A DNA stretch of 64,000 nucleotides from Verrucomicrobiia bacterium (GTDB taxonomy: Bacteria; Verrucomicrobiota; Verrucomicrobiia; Limisphaerales; UBA8199). Below are positions 42,258-51,040 of the stretch, in pieces. How positions within the stretch are numbered: the stretch's first letter is position 1; each line of letters starts with the position of its first letter. A program made the translations under genes and the position numbers. Location: contig DASYZB010000125.1 of assembly GCA_035946615.1 (NCBI GenBank), forward strand, positions 1-64,000, in the 5' to 3' direction. The notes beneath the pieces were generated by a model, which worked only from the letters and a program-made list of their open reading frames with translations, had not been told where the DNA came from and did no database searches.

Positions 42258-42644
42258 CTATTTTCCGCCGACCTGCGCCTCGTATTGTTCCGGCGACAGC
42301 AAGCCGGCCAGTTCAGAAGGATTGGAGAGTTTGACCTTATAAAACCAGCCGCCGGTGTAGGGCTCGGTATTAACCAGCGCCGGATTGGCCGTCACAGCCG
42401 GGTTGACCTCGGTGATCTCTCCGCTCACCGGGGAATAAATATCGCTGGCCGTTTTGACCGATTCCACCACCGCGCAGGCCTCGCCGGCTTTGACGGTTTT
42501 GCCGACTTGTGGCAATTCGACAAACACGACGTCGGTGAGTTCGTGCTGGGCGTGGTCGGTAATGCCGACGGCGCCCACGCCGTCCGTCACCCGCACCCAC
42601 TCGTGGGATTTGGCGTATTTCAAGTCTGAGGGAATGTGAGCCAT
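42258..42644 (-). CDS. gcvH: Glycine cleavage system H protein
   Basis: The product has 128 residues from ATG 42644 ([19 protein letters not shown]). The lipoyl-attachment Lys is K64 in [15 protein letters not shown], at the same position as in E. coli. GcvH carries the aminomethyl group between the P, T and L proteins. It lies 25 bases after gcvT. Confidence 0.96.
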   Translation of the reverse strand: MAHIPSDLKYAKSHEWVRVTDGVGAVGITDHAQHELTDVVFVELPQVGKTVKAGEACAVVESVKTASDIYSPVSGEITEVNPAVTANPALVNTEPYTGGWFYKVKLSNPSELAGLLSPEQYEAQVGGK

Positions 42645-42669
42645 AAGATTTGGGTTGGATTTTTTGAGA

Positions 42670-43809
42670 TCAATTGGTTTTGCGATAGATGGGTTTTGGA
42701 ACGATGACAGCCGGGAAGCGTTTGCCGCGGATCTCAATCTCGATAGGCGCTTGGGCCTTGGCGAGATGCGCCGGTACGAAACCCAGCCCGATTCCTACTC
42801 CCAGCGAGGGACTTTGCGTGCCGCTGGCCACTTCACCGAGCCGGGCCGAATTCGGTCCAGCGCTCCAAATCGGATAATGCGGGCGCGGTGGAGGTGATTT
42901 ATCGGTCATTTTGAAAGCCACCAGTTTGCGGGTCGCGCCTATGGCCTTTTGTTCAGCCAAAACCGTGCGGGCAATGAATTGTCCTTTATCGAGCGCCACG
43001 AAGAAACTCAGGCCCGCTTCAATCGGAGTGGTGTGTTCATCCAACTCGTGTCCGTAAAGTGGGTAGCAGACCTCGGTGCGCAGGGTATCGCGCGCGCCCA
43101 GCCCCGCGGGCTTTAATCCGCAGGATTTGCCCGCTGCCAGCAGGTTATTCCAAACCGCTTCTATGAACCCGGCGGGGGCCACCACCTCGAACCCATCCTC
43201 GCCGGTGTAGCCGGTGCGCGAGACCCAAACCTCGCGCCCTTCAAAATCGAATGCGGCAATTTGGTTTTTCGCCAAGTCAGTCACCTTCTGCGCCGCAGTC
43301 CCGCCATGAGAAGGGCCGCTAAAACAGCGGTCAACGAAATGTGCCACCCGAGGGCCCTGTAGAGCTAAGGCCCCGGTCTGGTCCGAGATATTCTCCAGAA
43401 CAGTCCCCTGGGATTGGGGAAAGAGGCTCCATTCCTTTTTGAGCCAGGCAACGTCGGCCTCGATCCTCGATGCGTTAATGATCAACAAATACTCGTTTTC
43501 TGCCAGTCGATAGGCGTACAAATCGTCAATCGTCCCGCCCCGGTCGTTGCACATTAGCGTGTATTGCCCCTGACCGGTCCTCAGTTTTGTGATGTCATTG
43601 GTCAGCACGTGATTCAGGAACCCGGCGGCGCCCGGCCCCTTCAGCCGGACCTCGCCCATGTGCGAAATATCAAACAGCCCGGCGGCATTCCGCACCGCAA
43701 GGTGCTCGTCCGTGATGCTGGTGTATTGCACCGGCATTTCCCAACCGCCAAATTCGATCAGCTTGCCACCCAGCCGCTGGTGGGCATTAAACAGGGGCGT
43801 GCGTCTCAT
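42670..43809 (-). CDS. gcvT: Glycine cleavage system T protein (aminomethyltransferase)
   Basis: The product has 379 residues from ATG 43809 ([29 protein letters not shown]). The frame is open to 43971 without homology. [45 protein letters not shown] and [22 protein letters not shown] are the folate-binding and catalytic blocks. GcvT moves the methylene group from GcvH to tetrahydrofolate, releasing ammonia. It heads the gcvT-gcvH-grx-lipA operon. gcvP is not in the window. Confidence 0.96.
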   Translation of the reverse strand: MRRTPLFNAHQRLGGKLIEFGGWEMPVQYTSITDEHLAVRNAAGLFDISHMGEVRLKGPGAAGFLNHVLTNDITKLRTGQGQYTLMCNDRGGTIDDLYAYRLAENEYLLIINASRIEADVAWLKKEWSLFPQSQGTVLENISDQTGALALQGPRVAHFVDRCFSGPSHGGTAAQKVTDLAKNQIAAFDFEGREVWVSRTGYTGEDGFEVVAPAGFIEAVWNNLLAAGKSCGLKPAGLGARDTLRTEVCYPLYGHELDEHTTPIEAGLSFFVALDKGQFIARTVLAEQKAIGATRKLVAFKMTDKSPPPRPHYPIWSAGPNSARLGEVASGTQSPSLGVGIGLGFVPAHLAKAQAPIEIEIRGKRFPAVIVPKPIYRKTN

Positions 43810-43841
43810 CTTCAAAAATCCATTCCCGAAATTCGGCAGGG

Positions 43842-43870
43842 AACATAGTACGAAGGGTGGCGGGTGTAAA
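43842..43870 (-). promoter_or_regulatory. Promoter of the gcvT-gcvH-grx-lipA operon
   Basis: On the minus strand TTTACA (43870-43865), 17 bases and TATGTT (43847-43842) form a good sigma-70-type promoter. The transcript would start near 43835, about 26 bases before gcvT. This leaves no room for a glycine riboswitch in that transcript. Confidence 0.58.
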
Positions 43871-44005
43871 GGGCGCACTGACCAGTCGCTCGCGGCGCAA
43901 CCGTCCCCGCTGCGAGTTCTGGCGGCTTCCTCTGCAAGTCTCAGCCACCGGGCGAGGACGCCTAACGCCACTAGTCTTTGTTCTCATCCCGAAGGAATGA
44001 TCGAG

Positions 44006-44158
44006 AATAGCCCAATGCTTCAGCATTGGGGAGACGTTTGGGAGGCGTGAAGTCCCGAAGGGACGGCTGAATGGAGAACGTAAGTGTCCAGGTTCAGCCG
44101 TCCCTCCGGGACTAAGGGCTCCAACGCCCCGTCCCCAACGCTGAAGCGTTGGGCTATT
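44006..44158. repeat. Large imperfect inverted repeat with nested hairpins
   Basis: Two 66-base arms (44006-44071 and 44093-44158) are imperfect reverse complements. Each contains an outer hairpin (CCCAATGC-TTCA-GCATTGGG; CCCAACGC-TGAA-GCGTTGGG) and an inner GGGACGGCTGAA segment. The 21-base centre is unpaired. It occupies most of the spacer between gcvT and the flavoprotein gene. The rest of that 492-base spacer holds only the gcvT promoter. Confidence 0.75.
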
Positions 44159-44301
44159 ATCGGATGCCCCTCCGGGACACGCACCCGTGCTCCGCTGTTG
44201 CTCCTCTGCACCCAAGCTCCCGGGATTGCTAATAGGCGTACTTATGATAAATATTAAATGACTGGAAAAATGAACTGTTGGTCCCGTGCACGACGCAAAC
44301 T

Positions 44302-45486
44302 ATGAGCAGCCTGACTGATCTCTCGACGAGCCCCCCCGCGCAAACCTATTCGCGCAAGCACCCATTTTTGGCCGAGTTAATTGGGCATGAACGGCTAACC
44401 CGCCCCGGCTCGCAGAAGGACACCCGCCACTTCGTCCTGCGGCTGGAGGGCAGCGGGTTGACCTACACCCCGGGTGATTCTCTCGGCGCGTTTGGCCGCA
44501 ATGCTCCCTCCGTGGTGGATGAATTGCTGCAATGCCTCGAATTTGATCCGAATACGCGGGTCAACGACCCGAGGGGGCAGCCCACCACCTTGCGCCAGAC
44601 GTTGCTCCAGGACTATATAATCAATCGGGCGAACCGGAAGGTCATCAGCGGCCTGGCGGAGCGCATGCCCCAGGGCGAGCAACGCAACCGTTTGATGGAG
44701 ATCGTTGATAACAGCGAACTGCTCTGCTCCTACATCGATACGCGCGATTATGTCGATGTGTTAATGGATTTCGACGAGGTGAGTTTCGAGTCGCCAGAGG
44801 TCTTTCTGGCCCAGTTGACCCCGAACGTTCCCAGGCTTTACTCGATTGCCTCGTCCCTGCAGGCCCATCCCGGGGAAGTCCATCTCTGCGTTGCGGTGGT
44901 GCGCTACGATACCCATGGCCGCCCTAAAAAGGGCCTTGCATCCGGTTTTCTCGCCGACCATGCCGATCTGTTTGCAAAGAGCATCCCGGTCTATGTGCAG
45001 GAATCACGCACATTCCGCCTGCCTAAGGATGCGTCAAGGGATATTATCATGTGCGGACCGGGAGCAGGGATTGCTCCATTCAGGGCGTTCCTCGAACAGC
45101 GAATTTTCGAAGGAGCCACCGGAAGGAACTGGCTCTTTTTTGGCGAACAGCATCAGGCAACCGACTTCCTTTATGGGGACGAATGGCTGTCGTATCAAAA
45201 GCAAGGCAAGCTGCACCGGCTGGATGTGGCCTTTTCGCGCGACCAGGAGCAGAAGGTCTATGTGCAGCATCGGATGCTCGAACAAGGGGCGGAGCTTTGG
45301 GCCTGGCTGCAGAATGGGGCTTACTTTTATGTCTGCGGTGATGCCAAGCACATGGCAAAGGACGCGCACCAGGCCCTCATCCAAATTGCTCAACGCCACG
45401 GCGGGTTGGGGCCCGAAGCCGCTGCGGAATATGTGAATGTCACCTTGATGCGAACCGAGCGGCGGTATCTCAGAGATGTTTACTGA
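44302..45486 (+). CDS. Sulfite reductase-type FAD/NADPH flavoprotein (no flavodoxin domain)
   Basis: The product has 394 residues from ATG 44302. Blocks of the CysJ/cytochrome P450 reductase family are present: the FAD-binding_1 domain (TPGDSLGAFGRNAP, RLYSIASSLQAHPGEV) and the NADPH domain (MCGPGAGIAPFRAFLEQR, LFFGEQHQATDFLYGDEW, YFYVCGDAKHMAKDAHQAL), ending YLRDVY. The N-terminal flavodoxin domain of CysJ is absent, so it should pass electrons from NADPH to a separate acceptor. A sulfate/anion transporter is convergent downstream, but the sulfite reductase hemoprotein gene is not in the window. Confidence 0.9.
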   Translation: MSSLTDLSTSPPAQTYSRKHPFLAELIGHERLTRPGSQKDTRHFVLRLEGSGLTYTPGDSLGAFGRNAPSVVDELLQCLEFDPNTRVNDPRGQPTTLRQTLLQDYIINRANRKVISGLAERMPQGEQRNRLMEIVDNSELLCSYIDTRDYVDVLMDFDEVSFESPEVFLAQLTPNVPRLYSIASSLQAHPGEVHLCVAVVRYDTHGRPKKGLASGFLADHADLFAKSIPVYVQESRTFRLPKDASRDIIMCGPGAGIAPFRAFLEQRIFEGATGRNWLFFGEQHQATDFLYGDEWLSYQKQGKLHRLDVAFSRDQEQKVYVQHRMLEQGAELWAWLQNGAYFYVCGDAKHMAKDAHQALIQIAQRHGGLGPEAAAEYVNVTLMRTERRYLRDVY

Positions 45487-45546
45487 GCCCCGAGGGCAGG
45501 TTTTACAAATAGAATTGAAACAGTTCAAACGCGTAAAACGAGTCCG

Positions 45547-45566
45547 TTCATCGGGCTAAAGCCCCG
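45547..45566. repeat. Short REP-like palindrome beyond the SulP gene
   Basis: CGGGC-TAAA-GCCCCGG forms a short hairpin of the type common in intergenic regions of this phylum. It stands between two convergent genes and may help terminate both. Confidence 0.45.
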
Positions 45567-45605
45567 GTGTTAATGAGACCCGGAATCGAGTATGAAATGT
45601 TCAGG

Positions 45606-47321
45606 CTAAAGGCTGATTGTCGTCTCTGTCCCACGCTCCTCAGGCTGCTCCCTGAACGCTGCAACGCACTCATGCACGGAGGCAAAAAAACTGCCCTGCC
45701 CGATCTCATCGGCCAGCCCGGTCCTTTCGAGAAGCCTGCGTAGCGGCGGGTTGGCATGGGCGATTTTGAGGCTGATGCCTTTGCGGGCAAGCTCCTCGCG
45801 CAAGTTGTGTAAAGCATCCAGCGCTGTGACATCGATGTCCGTAATCGCCTGCGCATCCAGTAGAAACCAGCGCACCGGCTGCGGACACGCCGCCACCAGG
45901 CGACGCGCGCGCTCAACGAAGTGGCCCGCATTTGAGAACAGAAGCGGCGCATAAAAGCGATAGGCTATCAAGCCCGGGATGGTTTGCCCATCGCCGGCCG
46001 TGCCGAGGTCATGAAATCCGTGACCTGGGACCTCGCTCAAAACCCCGTCGGGCGGGTTGGAGATTCTGTGGATAAGGCCCATGAGCGAAAGCGCCACGCC
46101 AAAGAGAATCCCCGGAACGACTCCCGCCGCCAACACACTCAGGGTCGTCAGCGCTGATACCGCGGCGCTCCGCGGGTAGTAGCGATAGATGCGCCCGAGC
46201 ACGTCCAGTTCCACCAGCCCGAAGGCGGCATAAATGAGAATAGCTGCCAAAGCCACTTGCGGCAGGTGCGCCAGCACGGGTGTCAAAAACAACAGAAACA
46301 GGCTCAACATGAAAGCGGCGACGAGGCTGGTGAGTTGTGTTTTGGCGCCGGCGGAATCGGCGAGGGTGGTGCGCGCCTGGCTGCCGGTAATCGAGAATCC
46401 CTGGAAAAGGCCCGAAGCCAGATCGGCGAAAGCCAGACCCTTAAGTTCCCGGTTCGCGCTGACTTCGTAGTCGTTTTTGGCCGCAAAGGCGCGCGCCAGG
46501 AGTATCCCTTCCGTGTAGGTCAACAGGGCGATGCCGATGCCGGCCGGCAGCAGAGTGGGAACGTCCCGCCAAAGGGTATGCGGGAGGGCGACTCGGGGCA
46601 GACCCCGAGGAAAGGAGCCGACAACACTCACGCCACGCTGTTCCAGGTGGAACTCGATGGAGACACCAATGCCAATCGCGCACACCACCAGCGCGCCGGG
46701 GATTTTTGGGAGAAAACGGCGCAGCAACGCGAGCAACACAATCAGTCCGATCCCAAGCAGCAATGTCTGCGGGTGGGTTTGGGGCAGTTTGCCAGCCAGT
46801 TCGAACAGATGTGGGAAGAAATCATTATGCGCCAGCGGGATTCCAAAAAGAGGGCTGAGCTGCGAGGCCATCAGAATCAGGGCCGCCCCGCTCATGTAGC
46901 CGACCAGCACCGGTTTGGAAAGGAAATCAGCCACCGCGCCGAAGTTGGCCAGCGCCCCCATGAGCAACAGAAGCCCGCATAGTAAAGCCAGAGTCGCCGC
47001 CAGTGAAGCCGCCCGCGATACATCGCCGCCAGATAGCGGGCCGATGGTGCTGGCGATGAGCAGAGAAATCGCAATGTCTGGCCCGACGATCACCTGCCGC
47101 GAACTGCCGAACAGCGGATAAATTAGCAGTGGGACCAGCGCTGCATAAAGTCCATGCTCCGGCGCCAGACCGATCAATTCGGCATAAGCAATGACAGAGG
47201 GGATCATGACAATGCACACGCTGGTTCCGGCGACCAGGTCTCCCAGCAACCAGTCCCGGCGGTACTCGCCAAACAGCGCCAGTCCCGGGCATAAGCGCAG
47301 CAGCGTGGAACGGATTGGCAT
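45606..47321 (-). CDS. SulP-family inorganic anion transporter
   Basis: The product has 571 residues with about 12 membrane segments. IPSVIAYAELIGLAPEHGLYAALVPLLIYPLFGSSRQVIVGP is the SulP family signature and a C-terminal cytoplasmic STAS domain follows (WFLLDAQAITDIDVTALDAL). SulP proteins carry sulfate, bicarbonate or related anions with Na+ or H+. It is convergent with the sulfite-reductase-type flavoprotein gene, which supports sulfate as one candidate. Confidence 0.93.
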   Translation of the reverse strand: MPIRSTLLRLCPGLALFGEYRRDWLLGDLVAGTSVCIVMIPSVIAYAELIGLAPEHGLYAALVPLLIYPLFGSSRQVIVGPDIAISLLIASTIGPLSGGDVSRAASLAATLALLCGLLLLMGALANFGAVADFLSKPVLVGYMSGAALILMASQLSPLFGIPLAHNDFFPHLFELAGKLPQTHPQTLLLGIGLIVLLALLRRFLPKIPGALVVCAIGIGVSIEFHLEQRGVSVVGSFPRGLPRVALPHTLWRDVPTLLPAGIGIALLTYTEGILLARAFAAKNDYEVSANRELKGLAFADLASGLFQGFSITGSQARTTLADSAGAKTQLTSLVAAFMLSLFLLFLTPVLAHLPQVALAAILIYAAFGLVELDVLGRIYRYYPRSAAVSALTTLSVLAAGVVPGILFGVALSLMGLIHRISNPPDGVLSEVPGHGFHDLGTAGDGQTIPGLIAYRFYAPLLFSNAGHFVERARRLVAACPQPVRWFLLDAQAITDIDVTALDALHNLREELARKGISLKIAHANPPLRRLLERTGLADEIGQGSFFASVHECVAAFREQPEERGTETTISL

Positions 47322-47713
47322 CGGGTCTTTTTAGCAGGAGCGACGGGTGCAATCCAACAGAGAATGCAAAACTATCAGAGGCAACCGACCAGTCTTGCTG
47401 AGCGCGAAGCGTCTTGGACTGCGTCAGTCTCTGGCGCTCTTAGACCGGGCCTTGGGTTTGGTTTACACTCGGCACCCATTGGTGCATCCCCAAAACCCAT
47501 TTTGCCGCGACTGGGAGCAATCCTTTCGAAATTTTTTGCGGGGGCGCCTGAGAGAATCTGTGAATGCCTCTGGAGAAAGAATCTTTTGTTTTAGTCGCGG
47601 AAGTTCGCGGAACTCCGCGCCGCTGGTTTTGGCCCGGCCAGATGCGGGAATGGAGCCTAACCTCGTGGCGGGTCCGAAGCCTTTTCCGGGCACAGCGATT
47701 GGCCGGAGCCGGG
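47322..47713. other. Non-coding spacer of 392 bases
   Basis: No coding frame with recognisable homology is present. It contains copy 2 of the dispersed ~50-bp palindrome (47402-47450) and a GCGGAAGTTCGCGGAACTCCGCG hairpin-like segment near 47597-47619. No tRNA or known RNA fold was recognised. Confidence 0.6.
47402..47450 (+). repeat. Dispersed palindromic element, copy 2
   Basis: GCGCGAAGCGTCTTGGACTG, then CGTCAGTC and TCTGGCGCTCTTAGACCG matches copy 1 (5469-5520, opposite strand) at about 45 of 50 positions. The GGACTG/CAGTC hairpin is retained. Confidence 0.75.
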
Positions 47714-48472
47714 TCATAAGCCAGAGTTGTTATAAATGAGCTTTGCGGTGATTGCCAAAACCACAGTAATGAATATGGGCCGGATGAACTTTGTGCCTTT
47801 GGCAATAACCATGCGCGAACCGAACCTCGCCCCGACGAGCTGGCCGGCCCCCATCGTGAGTCCGGCAGCGAAATAGGCCTGTCCGGCCACGAGAAAGAAA
47901 ATGAGCGAGCTGCTATTGCTGGCGAAATTCATCACCTTGGTGTAGCCGGTCGCCCGGGTCATATTCAGGCCCAGGAACAGCATGCAGGCCATTGCCCAAA
48001 ATGTCCCGGTGCCTGGGCCGAAAAAGCCGTCGTAGAACCCGAGCAGGAGTCCGGCCCAGACATCGAACCACGAGCGCGACACCCGCGGTTGAATGTCTTC
48101 AGCACCCAGGCGCGGTTTGAACAACGTGTAGAGGGCAACAGCGATCAGCAAAAAGGGAATAACCTGTTTGAGAAAAGACGGATTCACCCGCTGCACTGAG
48201 AGCGTCCCGGCAGCCGCGCCGAGAAAGGCGAAGGCAAACCCGCGTCCGCATTCCCGCCACGCCACTGTTTTGGCGCGCGCATAGTGCCATGCGGCGCTTC
48301 CGGAACCGAAGGTGGCCTGGAGTTTATTGGTGCCGAGGGCTGCTTGCGGGCTAAAGCCCAGGCCCAACAGGACCGGCAGGGTGATAAGCCCTCCCCCGCC
48401 GGCGATGGCATCGACAAAGCCCGCCACCAACCCAGTGGCGAATAGCAACGGGAGATGCCAGGGCTGAATCAC
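47714..48472 (-). CDS. TSUP/TauE-SafE-family transporter
   Basis: The product has 252 residues with a GTG start and about eight hydrophobic segments. GLVAGFVDAIAGGGGLITLPVLLGLG and LGTNKLQATFGSGSAAWHYAR form the first TSUP repeat; LGFYDGFFGPGTGTFWAM and GYTKVMNFASNSSSLIFF the second. Relatives move sulfite, sulfoacetate or other organic sulfur anions. Its start codon directly follows the stop of the YfhO gene (TGAGTG), so the two are translationally coupled. Confidence 0.9.
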   Translation of the reverse strand: MIQPWHLPLLFATGLVAGFVDAIAGGGGLITLPVLLGLGFSPQAALGTNKLQATFGSGSAAWHYARAKTVAWRECGRGFAFAFLGAAAGTLSVQRVNPSFLKQVIPFLLIAVALYTLFKPRLGAEDIQPRVSRSWFDVWAGLLLGFYDGFFGPGTGTFWAMACMLFLGLNMTRATGYTKVMNFASNSSSLIFFLVAGQAYFAAGLTMGAGQLVGARFGSRMVIAKGTKFIRPIFITVVLAITAKLIYNNSGL

Positions 48473-50899
48473 TCAGGGAAGGTGAATTGCATTGCGCTTT
48501 CGGGAGGCGAACCATCCGGCTGCCCACGCGAGGGCAGCCAGGCCAGAGATCAGTGCGCCAGCGCGAAAAGCATTATCCTGGTACACCAGGCGCACCTGGT
48601 GATTGCCAGGCCCGACTTGCAGCGCTTGAAAGGCATAATTGGCTCGCAAGAGCGGTTGTGGATGCCCATCCACATACGCGTGCCAGGGGTGGTAATAGGT
48701 CTGGGAAAGCACCACCAGCGAAGGCTCGAACGCCTCGACTTGCAGATCGATCTGACGCGGGGTGAACTGCTGCCGGACCACTCGCGCCCGGGTGGGGCTG
48801 TTAATCGAGAGACCCCCCTTGGACTCGGGCGGTAGAAGCACGATTTGGCGCGGGTCAAAAGCCCCATTGGCCACCAGGGCCAGAGCGTGGTTCTCATCAG
48901 CGAAAACCGGTTTTTGCCCGGCTGTGGCCAGTTCCATGAAATTCGTCCGGGGCCGCCATAAATTGTGGGGGTCTGCTTGCTCGCCCCTTACCGGGGCGGT
49001 CTGTTGGGAAACCGAAAGGAAATCAGCAAGAGCGGGCGGGATGGGATTGGTTGAGCCGTAGAGAACGGAATAGAGTTCGCCGGAGGCGCGCGGGTAGAGC
49101 GAGAAAAAGCCGTTTACCTTGGGAACCCCGTCCAGCAGGTTGCAATCCGAGAAGTAGGCGAAGCGTTTGATGAGGAAGTTTTGCTTCGGGTCCTTCAAGG
49201 TGAGTTGCAGGAATTTTTTTTCATCAAGCGGCTGCACCATGGCGCGCGACCCGCCCAAGGCTGGTTGCGGGTTCATCGCGAGTTGCTTTCGCGCAAGGTC
49301 CTGTTGGTAAATCCAGGTGGGGACCGTCGGGTTCTGGGGCGGTTCATGGGTCCATACATCCAGCCAGAGCAACAGGAGCAACAACCCGGCAAGCACCTGG
49401 CCCAGCATGGGCCGCGAACTGCGGCCCGAAGCCAGGAGCAAAATCGTTACCAAAACAAGAAAGCCCACGCGGCTGAGATTGCGCAGAGTCAAAGGGAAAT
49501 CATCAAGCGGAAAGGGCCAGCGCCAGGCCCAGAACAGGATTCCCGCGATGAGCACCAGGAGCAAGCTGGCGACGAATAGTAATCGCCGATGCCAGGCACG
49601 CGAGTCGTTGCCGGCCAAGCCAGACCGTTGCGCCAAGGGATACGCGGCCAGCAGGGGTACGGAGAACACAGCCACTGCGACGAATTTCACCGGATAGGTA
49701 ATCAGGCTCAACTGCGGGATCAGGTGACGGAGCCAGCGTGAGGGGAGGGTTTGGTCGCCGCAGGCGAGCACCAGTCCGATGAAGGTGGCGAGGGTCAGCA
49801 GCCAGACTCGCCACTGGCGCACGGTCCAGATTGCCAGCAACCCCAGCAGCAATGCCCCAATCCCCAAATAATAGGACGACGTCCAGAACTGGCCGTGCTG
49901 AAAAAACAAGTCTTCGTTCCAGGTTTTGCCAAAGACCATGGGGGCCAGGAAATTCACCCAACCCCAAGCGGGCATGGACCAGCGGGCGTCGGCGTAGCCT
50001 TGCTGGCGCTCGGAGTGGGCAGCCAGGTCGAGGAACGGCACAATTTGCACGGCTGTGAGCGCGGCTACCAGCGCCACTAACAGCGGGAAACGCCAGAGCG
50101 CAGCAGCCTGGAATCCGCCTAGCGCGACGGACGGCTCGGGTCCCCTTGTGGTGGCTCCCCCAGTTTCAGGCCGCCCGCTAAGCCAGCGGATGGCCTGCAC
50201 ACCCCAGAGTGCCGCCGCTAGCAGCCAGGTCAGGAGGATCGTTTCCGGGCCGCCGGCGAGCATTTGCAGCGCACCGATAACGGCGGCAACGAGCAGACGC
50301 CGTCCCCCCTGGCTCCAGGCCAGCTCGGCGCTCCAGACCACCCAAGGCATCCAGCTCAGCGTTGCAATATGACTTGGCCACATCAGCAGGTTCAATGAAA
50401 AGCCGTTGAAGGCAAATATCACCCCCGCCACGGAAGCACCCAGCCGGTGGCCGGTCCAACGATAGGCCAGGGCGTACATGCCCAGCCCGGCCCAGAACAG
50501 GTGCAGCAGGCAAAAAAAACTGAGCGACCATGTCAAAGGGAACAGGAGGTAAATCAACGCCGGCGGATAGAGTGGCATGGTGTTCCACTGCGCAAGAAAG
50601 GGGACCCCGCAGTTGTTGTAAGGATTCCACAAGGGCAACTCGCCGTGCCAAAAACATTCCTGTTGGTAATGAGCCAGAGGGAATGCGAAAAAGCCGTAGT
50701 CGCGAATGACGAATGTTTCGAGGCCGAGCACGACCTGCGGGAAGGAGACGAACACGAGCACAGTCAAAATGAGCGCGAACCGGCCAGGCGTCAGCCATGC
50801 TCCCGGCTCAGCCGCCGGGAGGCGGCTGGGCTCAATGTGGGTCGTAGCGGCTGGCTGCTGCACCCGCACACGATAAAGAGAGCCAGGCAGGCAAGGCAA
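48473..50899 (-). CDS. YfhO-family multi-pass membrane protein
   Basis: The product has 808 residues with about 12 membrane segments and a large C-terminal extracytoplasmic part. GLETFVIRDYGFFAFPLAHYQQECFWHGELPLWNPYNNCGVP and the final domain with PSLVVLSQTYYHPWHAYVDGH match the YfhO family of GT-C-type membrane proteins, which have been linked to glycosylation of lipoteichoic acid or lipid substrates. The first ~35 residues are poorly supported, so the true start may lie downstream. Coupled to the TSUP gene by TGAGTG. Confidence 0.85.
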   Translation of the reverse strand: MPCLPGSLYRVRVQQPAATTHIEPSRLPAAEPGAWLTPGRFALILTVLVFVSFPQVVLGLETFVIRDYGFFAFPLAHYQQECFWHGELPLWNPYNNCGVPFLAQWNTMPLYPPALIYLLFPLTWSLSFFCLLHLFWAGLGMYALAYRWTGHRLGASVAGVIFAFNGFSLNLLMWPSHIATLSWMPWVVWSAELAWSQGGRRLLVAAVIGALQMLAGGPETILLTWLLAAALWGVQAIRWLSGRPETGGATTRGPEPSVALGGFQAAALWRFPLLVALVAALTAVQIVPFLDLAAHSERQQGYADARWSMPAWGWVNFLAPMVFGKTWNEDLFFQHGQFWTSSYYLGIGALLLGLLAIWTVRQWRVWLLTLATFIGLVLACGDQTLPSRWLRHLIPQLSLITYPVKFVAVAVFSVPLLAAYPLAQRSGLAGNDSRAWHRRLLFVASLLLVLIAGILFWAWRWPFPLDDFPLTLRNLSRVGFLVLVTILLLASGRSSRPMLGQVLAGLLLLLLWLDVWTHEPPQNPTVPTWIYQQDLARKQLAMNPQPALGGSRAMVQPLDEKKFLQLTLKDPKQNFLIKRFAYFSDCNLLDGVPKVNGFFSLYPRASGELYSVLYGSTNPIPPALADFLSVSQQTAPVRGEQADPHNLWRPRTNFMELATAGQKPVFADENHALALVANGAFDPRQIVLLPPESKGGLSINSPTRARVVRQQFTPRQIDLQVEAFEPSLVVLSQTYYHPWHAYVDGHPQPLLRANYAFQALQVGPGNHQVRLVYQDNAFRAGALISGLAALAWAAGWFASRKRNAIHLP

Positions 50900-50952
50900 G
50901 CAACGCTCGGAGCTGAATGATTCCCACGTGCCCTTAGGTTTCCGCGCAGCCC

Positions 50953-50980
50953 TTGAGTTTCTCCCGTTTTATCGTATCCT
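50953..50980 (+). promoter_or_regulatory. Candidate promoter of secA
   Basis: TTGAGT (50953-50958), a 16-base spacer and TATCCT (50975-50980) lie 60 bases before the secA ATG. Both elements are one or two bases off consensus. Confidence 0.35.
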
Positions 50981-51040
50981 CTTTAAGTCTTTGACGCCTT
51001 GCCAGTGTTCTCGTAGCGTCTGAGTTTTCGACAGCAAACC

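Noticed and set aside
43811-44000. Possible glycine riboswitch or TPP riboswitch upstream of gcvT
   Set aside because: A CTGAGA-like string occurs, but none of the other conserved riboswitch elements do, and the likely promoter lies only ~30-60 bases before gcvT, downstream of it.
47322-47713. A structured RNA gene in the SulP/TSUP spacer
   Set aside because: I found no tmRNA, SRP, 6S or RNase P signatures; the only clear structure is the dispersed palindrome.
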